Below, in pieces: positions 1-5,672 of a stretch of DNA of 5,672 nt (positions are counted from its first letter, which is position 1; each line of letters starts with the position of its first letter). A program made the translations under genes and the position numbers. The DNA is from an uncultured Porphyromonadaceae bacterium (GTDB taxonomy: Bacteria > Bacteroidota > Bacteroidia > Bacteroidales > Muribaculaceae). Location: NCBI GenBank assembly GCA_902494595.1, contig CABUTY010000106.1:1-5672 (forward strand), read 5' to 3'. The notes beneath the pieces were generated by a model. The model did not search any database and was not told the DNA's origin. It saw only the letters and a program-made list of their open reading frames with translations.

Positions 1-109
1 GTTGGGTCGCCTTCGCTCCCCGAGCCCTGCGGGGTTCGATAGAAGAAATCCATCCCAAAACCTTCAGCTCGGCGACCGAACGGGAGCCAATCTTAATAAA
101 TCTTGCCAT
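1..109 (-). CDS. Possible 5' fragment of a divergent gene (weak)
   Basis: A reverse-strand frame starts at ATG (complement of 107-109) and stays open for 36 codons to the window edge, beginning MARFIKIGSRSVAEL. It would be divergent from the operon, so the AT-rich 110-257 would be a shared promoter region. The two other reverse frames hit stops within about 15 codons, and the stretch is GC-richer than the adjacent leader, which is mild support. An open run of this length occurs by chance in roughly one frame in five, and the competing + strand frame ending at 118 is just as long. No family is recognised. This is a placeholder, not a firm gene call. Confidence 0.15.
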   Translation of the reverse strand, partial: MARFIKIGSRSVAELKVLGWISSIEPRRARGAKATQ

Positions 110-178
110 AAAAATTAGTATAGACAACTTCAATGCGTAATAATTTTCATGACTTACTTAAATTGAAATGGAATCTTA

Positions 179-205
179 CCTGCGGCATTGGAAAGATGCC
201 GCAGG
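179..205. promoter_or_regulatory. Perfect 10-bp hairpin in the operon leader
   Basis: CCTGCGGCAT (179-188) is exactly complementary to ATGCCGCAGG (196-205), with a 7-nt loop TGGAAAG. It lies 52 bases before the first start codon in otherwise AT-rich DNA, so the GC-rich stem stands out. No T-run follows it on either strand, so it is not a typical intrinsic terminator. It could be a 5' UTR structure controlling translation or stability, a protein-binding palindrome, or the end of the preceding transcript. The structure is directly visible; its function is unknown. Confidence 0.55.
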
Positions 206-223
206 CATCATCTCCATCATCTC
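206..223. repeat. Tandem direct repeat, two copies of a 9-mer
   Basis: The 9-mer CATCATCTC occurs twice in perfect tandem (206-214 and 215-223), immediately abutting the leader hairpin and followed by TCT. It is 34 bases upstream of the first ATG. It could be a slippage product in a CT-rich leader or a paired binding site. The repeat is certain; its meaning is not. Confidence 0.6.
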
Positions 224-257
224 TCTAAAAATTTTATGCCAAAAACATCGATAAATA

Positions 258-893
258 ATGAGACGTCTTCCCGTATATCTTCTTATAGACACCTCCGGCT
301 CAATGCGTGGAGAGCCTATTGAATCGGTAAAGGTAGGTCTTGAGGCTATGGTTTCGAGCCTTCGCCAGGACCCTTTTGCACTGGAGTCCGTCAACATAAG
401 CATAATCACCTATGACCGTGAAGTGAAGCAGATACTTCCTCTCACGCCCCTTGACGAGCTGCAACTTCCCGAAATCACGACTCCGGAAAGCGGGCCGACT
501 CATACCGGGCTGGCATTAAAAATGCTTTGTGAGAAAATTGACCAGGAAGTGCGACTCTGCACTCCCGATCAGAAAGGTGACTGGATGCCGCTGCTGTTCC
601 TTATGACCGATGGGAAGCCGTCGGACAGCCAGCTCTATAAAGAAATGATTCCGGAGGTTAAGAAACGCCATTTTGCGAGCATAATAGCCTGTGCTGCCGG
701 AATGAGTGCAAAAACAGAACCTCTGAAAGAACTGACGAATGAGGTTTATTCTCTCGATACGGTTGACAGCACTGCTTTCAAAAAATTCTTCAAATGGGTA
801 TCCGACTCGATTGGCGTAGGTAATCGCAGCATTGGTGCTACGGAGGAACTCGTACTTCCTCCTCCTCCCGCCGAAGTGAACGTAATCATTTAA
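258..893 (+). CDS. TerY-like VWA domain protein, single domain
   Basis: This 211-residue protein is essentially one von Willebrand A domain of the TerY type, predicted cytoplasmic (no signal peptide or membrane segment). The metal-ion-dependent adhesion site is complete: D11-x-S13-x-S15 after the first hydrophobic strand (VYLLIDTSGSM), T81 in the GPTHTG loop, and D118 in LFLMTDGKPSD. The domain ends around FFKWVSDSIG (177-186). A short tail with four prolines (201-204) follows, and there is no metal-binding C-terminal domain. Such VWA proteins act as Mg2+-dependent protein-protein adaptors; in TerY-P systems they pair with a PP2C phosphatase and a kinase. It is clearly paralogous to the VWA protein at 3506-4549: both begin MRRLP and share the FFKWV motif and the start of the tail. 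The start is the ATG in an A/T-rich context; no Shine-Dalgarno is visible. It is the first gene of the operon, 12 bp before the AIM24 gene. Family is confident, partner specificity is inferred. Confidence 0.9.
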   Translation: MRRLPVYLLIDTSGSMRGEPIESVKVGLEAMVSSLRQDPFALESVNISIITYDREVKQILPLTPLDELQLPEITTPESGPTHTGLALKMLCEKIDQEVRLCTPDQKGDWMPLLFLMTDGKPSDSQLYKEMIPEVKKRHFASIIACAAGMSAKTEPLKELTNEVYSLDTVDSTAFKKFFKWVSDSIGVGNRSIGATEELVLPPPPAEVNVII

Positions 894-905
894 TCCACCG
901 GAATA

Positions 906-1544
906 ATGAACTGTAAACTTGTAGGTCAATTTATCCAACATCTGGAGGTGACATTGTCGCCCGGTGAGGATTTCTATGCAGAAAAGGGTTCTGTAATCTA
1001 TCTCGAGGCCGGGATAGAGAAGGAACTTAGCTTCAACGGTTCCGGTCTCGGCCGAATCCTCGGAGCAAAACTTTCAGGTGAATCCTTGTTTATCCTGCGA
1101 CTCTACAATGTCTCCAACATGCCTCGTAAAGTCGTAATCGGCAGTCGTTTCGGCTTGCTTCCGGTAAAGATCAACGGTGAGACTATGATATGCCATCGGG
1201 GTGTTTATGTCTGTTCCAACAACCGCGTCAACGTCACGACCAAGTTGTCGATTGCCGGACTTACCGGCGGCATGGGCCTCCTCTTACAAAAGATTCAGGG
1301 CAGTTCGACCGTTTTTCTTGACACAAAAGGGACTCCCATCATAATCAATCTTCAATATGGTGAAACTGTTGAAGTGGATGAAGACCATATTATTGCGCTG
1401 CTCAATATCTCGGAGAATCAGATGCAGTCCAACTGGTCGCTCGGCAATCTGTTGGGCGGTGAAGGTCTCAGCATGATGCGTGTCACAGGTCCCGGAACGC
1501 TATATCTGTCACCAAGTAAATTTATGCCTCCGGTAGTACAATAA
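906..1544 (+). CDS. AIM24 family protein
   Basis: This 212-residue protein is recognised as AIM24/DUF124 (TIGR00266-like) from the family's characteristic phrases: [20 protein letters not shown] (residues 13-32), [18 protein letters not shown] (48-65), CHRGVYVCS (96-104), [20 protein letters not shown] (119-138) and [20 protein letters not shown] (182-201). The repeated G-[GE]-x-[GS]-L pattern near 58-61, 121-125 and 184-188 marks internal pseudo-repeats of a beta-sandwich/beta-helix fold. Length matches bacterial members (about 210-260). There is no signal peptide or membrane segment, so it is likely cytoplasmic. The bacterial function is poorly known; the yeast homologue is a mitochondrial inner-membrane organiser. 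The gene sits 12 bp after the first VWA gene and 10 bp before the helicase start, so it is probably co-transcribed. A TerD-like domain was considered because of the Ter context, but the TerD Asp-rich calcium-binding motifs are absent. Its role here, perhaps as a scaffold, is inference. Confidence 0.85.
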   Translation: MNCKLVGQFIQHLEVTLSPGEDFYAEKGSVIYLEAGIEKELSFNGSGLGRILGAKLSGESLFILRLYNVSNMPRKVVIGSRFGLLPVKINGETMICHRGVYVCSNNRVNVTTKLSIAGLTGGMGLLLQKIQGSSTVFLDTKGTPIIINLQYGETVEVDEDHIIALLNISENQMQSNWSLGNLLGGEGLSMMRVTGPGTLYLSPSKFMPPVVQ

Positions 1545-1554
1545 TCATTTGCTC

Positions 1555-3513
1555 ATGGGAATATTCGATTCTATGTTCCGGAAGAAGTCCCGGAAGTCAG
1601 AAAACGCTAAGGAAGAGGCAGTGCCTGCGCCCAAGGCAAAAGCTGCCAATGTCCAGAGTGCGTACGTGCCTCCGGCAGACTCGACCCAGCAGGACGTATT
1701 GGCATATCTGTCGGGAAATCCCCAAGGCATTACTTTCGTACACGGCAAAGCCGGATGTGGGAAAACATATCTCATCAGGCAGTTGGAGCGTGCCGACTCC
1801 GCCTGCCAGGTACTGACCCCTACCAACCTCTCCGCATCGCTGTACATGAGGGCACAGACCATACATTCATTCTTCTGGAGGGCATTCGACAAGCTGGAGG
1901 AAGGGTATATGAACCCTGCCAATCTCACGCCCGCCAAGGCTCAAAGCATGACGCATGTGCTTTCGGAGGTGTCAATGATTGTGATTGACGAAATTTCAAT
2001 GGTGCGGTCCGACACCTTCGAGATGATGGACCGTATATGCCGTATGGCCATGGGTGTCAACCTCCCTTTCGGAGGGATTCCCGTGGTGGTGGTGGGCGAC
2101 CTCTTCCAGCTCCCTCCTATTGTTGCCGACAATGCCATTCATGATTATCTTCTCAACGAATATGGAGGAATTTATTTCTTTGACAGTCATGTGGTTAAAA
2201 ACAACATATCCGGCATAAAGCTGTTTGAACTCACAAAATCCTACCGTCAGCAGAATGACCCCCGGTTTGTGGCGATTCTCGATGCTTTCCGCGTGCCGCT
2301 GACCGCCGATAAGAAAATAGCGCTTCTTGAAGAACTCAACACGCGTGTAGTCACATCTCTGCCCGATGATGCCGTGTACATCGCTTCCTCAAATATGGAG
2401 GTAAACAGAATCAATACCGAGCATCTTGACAATCTGCCGGGTCAGCTCCAGTCAGTCGAAGCTCAATACAAGGTCAGGTTACGCAACTTCCGTCCCGACA
2501 CAGAGCCGACACATGTGGAACTCACACACAGCGAGCTTCCAAGCGAAGACGATATAGAGCCGGTGGTCCTTCCCTCGCAATACGACGGCATCCTTAATTT
2601 CAAGACAGGGGCCCGCGTGATGCTCACAAAAAGCAGCAAACGGTTTAAGTATAACAACGGTGACATCGGCACTGTCGTGGATTTCAACGGCTCATATTTC
2701 ACCATAGCGCTCGACAACGGGGAAACCATAATGTGCCCCAATCCCAAGGACCAATATGGATATTCGCAGATTACGGAATATCGATATGAGATGGAGTACA
2801 ATGCGAAGAACCACAGACTTGTCCGTAAGTCTCCCTTCCTTCAGCGTACCACCCAGTTTCCCGTAAAACTGGCGTATGCCTTCACGATACACAAATCGCA
2901 GGGACAGACTTACGACAAGGTAATCCTCGATTTGAACAGTCATATCTTTGCCCCGGGTCAGCTTTATGTGGCTCTGAGCCGTGCGAAAACTTTGGGCGGC
3001 CTCTTCCTGACAAAGAAAATAACATACAGCGACATCATTTCAGATGAGTCGATATTTCTGTTTCTCAATAAAATCAGGCTGGCTAACGGAGCGCAGCCGG
3101 CATCTCCGGCTCCCTCCACACAAAGCCAGGCCTCTCCACAACAGATTATCGATAATCCGAGATGCGACGACTTTATCGGTTTTGTCAAACTGCATGAGCA
3201 GAGCGAATCGACCAGAGATTTTCTATGCCATACGCTTGACAGCTACAAATCTGTTTTCGCCTCTGGCCGGAACGACCTGGCCATGGAAGAACTGATAAAA
3301 GTGATTGACCTTGTGAACAGCTCATATATCACTGACCGCTATGACAAAATGCTTGTTGGCATGAAGTCGAGACAACCCTCCGAAGAGGATTGCCGCTATA
3401 ATCTCAATGCAATATTCGAGATATATACCGATGTGGTCAGCTCGCCACGCCAACAGCTGACCACTGACAACAAATACCTTCCCAAAAACTCAAATCAACC
3501 CATATATGCGTAG
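1555..3513 (+). CDS. Pif1/RecD-like SF1B DNA helicase with terminal extensions
   Basis: This 652-residue protein carries the full motif set of an SF1B 5'-3' DNA helicase: a Q-motif-like STQQ (43-46), Walker A GKAGCGKT (64-71), Walker B with IDEISM (D145, E146), motif [12 protein letters not shown] (181-189), motif IV with SYRQ (R231), an SH3-like segment GARVML...[10 protein letters not shown], motif V IHKSQGQT (445-452), and motif [11 protein letters not shown] (471-479, R476). IDEISM, GDxxQLPP and the HKSQG/YVALSR pair point to Pif1/RecD2 rather than UvrD/Rep. All catalytic residues are present, so it should be an active ATPase/helicase. Outside the core there is a Lys/Ala/Pro-rich N-terminus (1-42) and, after a low-complexity Pro/Ser/Gln linker (513-530), a ~120-residue probably helical domain (531-652) that I do not recognise. 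The start was set at ATG 1555; an in-frame TTG at 1549 would add two residues. The gene overlaps the next one by 8 nt. It likely unwinds or remodels DNA for the system. Confidence 0.9.
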   Translation: MGIFDSMFRKKSRKSENAKEEAVPAPKAKAANVQSAYVPPADSTQQDVLAYLSGNPQGITFVHGKAGCGKTYLIRQLERADSACQVLTPTNLSASLYMRAQTIHSFFWRAFDKLEEGYMNPANLTPAKAQSMTHVLSEVSMIVIDEISMVRSDTFEMMDRICRMAMGVNLPFGGIPVVVVGDLFQLPPIVADNAIHDYLLNEYGGIYFFDSHVVKNNISGIKLFELTKSYRQQNDPRFVAILDAFRVPLTADKKIALLEELNTRVVTSLPDDAVYIASSNMEVNRINTEHLDNLPGQLQSVEAQYKVRLRNFRPDTEPTHVELTHSELPSEDDIEPVVLPSQYDGILNFKTGARVMLTKSSKRFKYNNGDIGTVVDFNGSYFTIALDNGETIMCPNPKDQYGYSQITEYRYEMEYNAKNHRLVRKSPFLQRTTQFPVKLAYAFTIHKSQGQTYDKVILDLNSHIFAPGQLYVALSRAKTLGGLFLTKKITYSDIISDESIFLFLNKIRLANGAQPASPAPSTQSQASPQQIIDNPRCDDFIGFVKLHEQSESTRDFLCHTLDSYKSVFASGRNDLAMEELIKVIDLVNSSYITDRYDKMLVGMKSRQPSEEDCRYNLNAIFEIYTDVVSSPRQQLTTDNKYLPKNSNQPIYA

Positions 3514-4549
3514 ACTACCGATTTATTTCCTCGTAGATGTATCCGAATCTATGGTGGGCACTCCCATCGAACAGGTTCAGGAAGGCATGCGCACGATTAT
3601 CCAGAATCTCCGCGTCGATCCTTATGCGCTTGAGACCGTGTTTGTCTCGATAATCGTTTTCGCAGGCAAAGCAAAGGTCCTTTCACCTCTCACAGAGCTT
3701 TATAAATTCTATCCGCCCATATTCCCCATAGGTGGTGGCACGTCGCTTGGCAAAGGGCTGGAATGCCTGATGGACGATATGGACAAGAACATCCAGAAAA
3801 CCACACTCGAACAGAAGGGCGACTGGAAACCGATAATCTTCCTCTTCACCGACGGCAATCCTACCGACCAGTTCACATCCGACTTCCGCCGCTGGAACGA
3901 AAAATACCGGAAGCATTGCAACCTTGTCGCCGTCTCTATCGGCGATAACGTCAACGTGCTGACGCTGGCTCAGATTACCAACGATATTCTCCTTCTCAAG
4001 GATACGGATCCGGAATCGTTCAGCAAATTTTTCAAATGGGTTACGGCATCGATCAAGACAACAAGCATGTCAGTCAGTGAGCAGAACTCCGATGAGATAA
4101 AGCTGGCGCCCACCACGGGAATCAATCTGGAGAAGGTTGACCCTCGGGAGCATCCCGGCACTGCGGATGAAAACTTTGCCGTATTGCGCGGACGCTGTCA
4201 GACCACAAAGAAAGACTACCTGATAAAATTTGCGCGTCATGCGTGGCATGGCGAAGGCCCGCGCGTGTCCGACGGGGCTTTCTTCAAGCTTGTCGGCGCC
4301 TACCCTATTGACAGGGAGGCATATGAGAGCCTTTCCACAGGACAGCAGGCCTCGATCAACACCATGAATCTCATAGGCATGCCGGCATGTCCCTGTTGCG
4401 GCAATCAACATGCCGGAGTAGTGTGCGAGTGTGGTAACATCTTCTGCGTGGGAGAGAGCGAGACAAACGAATGTCCATGGTGCGGCCTCCAGGGCACGCT
4501 GAGCGAAGGAGGTGCCGGCGGTAAGGATATAACCCGCGGTTTAGGTTAA
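3506..4549 (+). CDS. terY: TerY-like VWA protein with TerY-C type metal-binding tail
   Basis: This 347-residue cytoplasmic protein starts with a VWA domain (about 1-190) with an intact metal-ion site: D11-x-S13-x-S15 in [10 protein letters not shown]79 in GGGTSLGKG and D116 in [10 protein letters not shown]. After a linker (about 195-225), the C-terminal part (about 226-347) fits the TerY-C metal-binding domain: C231, H245 and H248 in a region ending in a Cys-rich double knuckle, C295/C297/C298, C307-x-C309, C314 and C323-x-x-C326. The cysteine count allows two metal sites, probably zinc. TerY proteins pair with a PP2C phosphatase and a Ser/Thr kinase in the TerY-P triad, where the VWA is thought to act as adaptor or phosphorylation target. 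The phosphatase follows 14 bp downstream. The ATG overlaps the helicase stop by 8 nt, suggesting translational coupling. It is a paralogue of the first operon gene, which lacks this tail. Family assignment is strong; the biological output is inferred. Confidence 0.9.
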   Translation: MRRLPIYFLVDVSESMVGTPIEQVQEGMRTIIQNLRVDPYALETVFVSIIVFAGKAKVLSPLTELYKFYPPIFPIGGGTSLGKGLECLMDDMDKNIQKTTLEQKGDWKPIIFLFTDGNPTDQFTSDFRRWNEKYRKHCNLVAVSIGDNVNVLTLAQITNDILLLKDTDPESFSKFFKWVTASIKTTSMSVSEQNSDEIKLAPTTGINLEKVDPREHPGTADENFAVLRGRCQTTKKDYLIKFARHAWHGEGPRVSDGAFFKLVGAYPIDREAYESLSTGQQASINTMNLIGMPACPCCGNQHAGVVCECGNIFCVGESETNECPWCGLQGTLSEGGAGGKDITRGLG

Positions 4550-4563
4550 GGAACGTTATTACC

Positions 4564-5672
4564 ATGGATAGAAAACAACGAATGGCAACACGGAAGAATC
4601 AGTCGGCGCCCCGATTGAATGAGTCTGCAAGGGCTCTTGACAAGGCTCTTCGATATGCCGGTGTCTCTTCTGCCGACAAGGAATCGTTCCTCAACTGGGC
4701 TATCGGTTCGATGTGGAACACATTCAAAGAAGAACGTATGAATCAACGTATAATGATAGAAAACGAAGTCCGTCAACTTGGGCTTCGCTTCCCGAATGGA
4801 ACCGTAAAAAAGGAATATTCCTATAGCTTTCAACTGCCGGTCGATAAGATTGATGTTATTGAGCTATCGAGGATAGATGAACTGGGGCTAACTCTTGAAA
4901 TGGGCAAACCGGGCGAGTTTTTTCTCACCGGCAAACCTCGGAAACCTGGGGATTTCACATTAAAGCTCCGTTACACAACGGTAGATGGAGAACCGGAATC
5001 AGAACTGGAGATTCCCATCGCGTTCAACCCTAATCCCCGCGATTTGTGGCGTAACATACCGACAGACAGGGATATCCAATATTATAAGGAAGACAGCTCT
5101 ACGGCATATCTCAAAGTAGAGGCCGGAGCAGACGGCGCACCCAGAAAAGATGTTGTTGCAGCAAGTCAGCGAGGCCGGAGCCATGCTCTGGAAGGGAAAG
5201 CGCGTGACGACCATTTCAGCCTTTTTCACTGTGATGAATCCGACTGGTATATCATCGCCGTGGCTGATGGCGCCGGCAGTGCCAGATATTCCCGCAAGGG
5301 TTCGGAGGTGGCTTGTAAGACGGTTGTCAATCACTGCAAAGATCTTCTCCATGACAATCCGGCCTTTGAAGAAGCAATCCGCAGTTTCAACGCGGCACCC
5401 GCCGACACCGGCAAACGTTCGGCCCTTACTAACATGGTGCATGAGATTGTTCTCAGGGGTGCAAAGAAAGCCCATGACAGAATCAACGAAGTAGCTAATG
5501 GTGAAGAAGGGTTGAAACCCAAGGATTTTGCCACAACACTCATGTTTGCCATTTGTAAGAAATACGACTTTGGTTGGTTTATCGCCTCCTTCTGGGTTGG
5601 CGACGGTGCCATGTGCCTGTTTGATGTAAATAACAAGACGGCAAAATTACTTGGCACTCCCGATGAAGGTGA
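4564..5672 (+). CDS. PP2C-family Ser/Thr phosphatase, N-terminal Ig-like region, 3' truncated by window
   Basis: The frame from ATG 4564 runs 369 codons without a stop to the window edge, so the C-terminus is missing. The PP2C domain begins near residue 197: SHALEGKARDDHF (206-218, acidic pair D215/D216), the metal-binding VADGAGSARYS (D235, G236), DFATTLMFAI (321-330, the GtT-like strand) and WVGDGA (D347, equivalent to the GDS motif). The last metal-binding aspartate motifs (DG..D and DN) would lie beyond 5672. Residues 1-75 are charged and helical. Residues about 82-155 look like a small beta-sandwich: ELGLTLEMGKPGEFFLTGKP and then PGDFTLKLRY...DG resembles the 'putative Ig' pattern GL.L....G.f.G.P...G.y.l.v...D..G. 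PP2C enzymes remove phosphate from Ser/Thr; next to TerY this is the phosphatase arm of a TerY-P type switch. An alternative ATG at 4582 would remove six residues. No signal peptide is seen. Confidence 0.85.
   Translation, partial: MDRKQRMATRKNQSAPRLNESARALDKALRYAGVSSADKESFLNWAIGSMWNTFKEERMNQRIMIENEVRQLGLRFPNGTVKKEYSYSFQLPVDKIDVIELSRIDELGLTLEMGKPGEFFLTGKPRKPGDFTLKLRYTTVDGEPESELEIPIAFNPNPRDLWRNIPTDRDIQYYKEDSSTAYLKVEAGADGAPRKDVVAASQRGRSHALEGKARDDHFSLFHCDESDWYIIAVADGAGSARYSRKGSEVACKTVVNHCKDLLHDNPAFEEAIRSFNAAPADTGKRSALTNMVHEIVLRGAKKAHDRINEVANGEEGLKPKDFATTLMFAICKKYDFGWFIASFWVGDGAMCLFDVNNKTAKLLGTPDEG

Larger units (their letters stand above)
1..257. other. Left-edge region and operon leader, no supported gene
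   Basis: No convincing complete gene is seen before the first operon ORF. The first ~100 bases are clearly GC-richer than bases ~105-257. Two frames are open through the left edge: a + strand frame ending in TAG at 116-118 (38 codons), and a - strand frame starting with ATG at 109 (36 codons). Either could be the fragment of a neighbouring gene, but both are too short to separate from chance and neither resembles a family I know. From about 110 onward the sequence is AT-rich, with a strong hairpin and a tandem 9-mer, as expected for a promoter and 5' leader. I could not place a good Bacteroidota-type promoter (TTTG / TAnnTTTG); TAATTTTC at 141-148 is the closest -7-like match, has one mismatch and lacks a clear upstream partner. 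Confidence 0.5.

Noticed and set aside
1..60. tRNA-like 3' end because of GGTTCGAT at 32-39
   Set aside because: The bases flanking the T-loop-like motif do not form a 5-bp stem, and no acceptor or anticodon arms or CCA fit nearby on either strand.
179..205. Intrinsic terminator of an upstream gene
   Set aside because: The stem is strong, but no T-run follows it on either strand, so it is kept as an unassigned leader hairpin.
516..941. 141-codon reverse-strand ORF over the first VWA gene
   Set aside because: It overlaps a VWA frame with an intact metal site and has no family features.
906..1544. TerD-like calcium-binding protein
   Set aside because: Expected in Ter loci, but the sequence matches AIM24 phrases and lacks the Asp-rich TerD motifs.
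1549..1557. TTG start at 1549 for the helicase
   Set aside because: An in-frame ATG lies two codons later at 1555, giving a typical MGIFD... N-terminus; no ribosome-binding sequence favours TTG.
2463..2943. Reverse-strand ORFs of 83-112 codons inside the helicase gene
   Set aside because: They are shadows of the well-supported helicase frame, with Ser/Leu-rich translations typical of antisense reading.
4999..5475. 158-codon reverse-strand ORF inside the phosphatase gene
   Set aside because: It is antisense to a frame with clear PP2C motifs and its translation shows no recognisable domain.
1..5672. CRISPR array, insertion sequence, transposase or integrase
   Set aside because: No spaced repeat series, no terminal inverted repeats and no transposase or recombinase motifs were seen in any frame.

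Overview
The window looks like bacterial chromosomal or accessory DNA from a Bacteroidota, probably a gut Bacteroidales. This is an inference from moderate GC (roughly half), A/T-rich leaders without clear Shine-Dalgarno sequences (for example the A/T-rich bases just before the first start codon), and tightly packed genes. No taxonomic marker gene is present, so the assignment is soft.

Layout. Bases 1-257 hold no convincing gene. A GC-richer left edge (about 1-105) may be the end of a neighbouring gene. It is followed by an AT-rich leader with a perfect 10-bp hairpin (179-205) and a tandem 9-mer (206-223). From 258 to the right edge, five genes run on the + strand with gaps of 10-14 bp or a short overlap, which is the pattern of one operon: (1) a stand-alone TerY-like von Willebrand A (VWA) domain protein, 258-893; (2) an AIM24-family beta-rich protein, 906-1544; (3) a Pif1/RecD-like SF1B DNA helicase with basic N-terminal and helical C-terminal extensions, 1555-3513; (4) a second TerY-like VWA protein that also carries a Cys-rich TerY-C type metal-binding tail, 3506-4549; (5) a PP2C-family protein phosphatase with an N-terminal region that looks like an Ig-like fold, 4564 to beyond the window end. 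The last gene is open at the right edge.

How they may work together. A TerY-type VWA protein next to a PP2C phosphatase is two thirds of the 'TerY-P triad' (VWA + PP2C + Ser/Thr kinase), a predicted phosphorylation switch described in comparative genomics of tellurite/stress (Ter) systems and later reported to include anti-phage examples. The third partner, a Ser/Thr kinase, is not in the window; I predict it lies just downstream. What sets this locus apart is the inclusion of a Pif1-like helicase and an AIM24 protein between two paralogous VWA genes. A reasonable hypothesis is a stress- or phage-responsive system in which phosphorylation controls a DNA-processing helicase through VWA/metal-binding adaptors. 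The defence role is inferred from family context and is not shown by the sequence.
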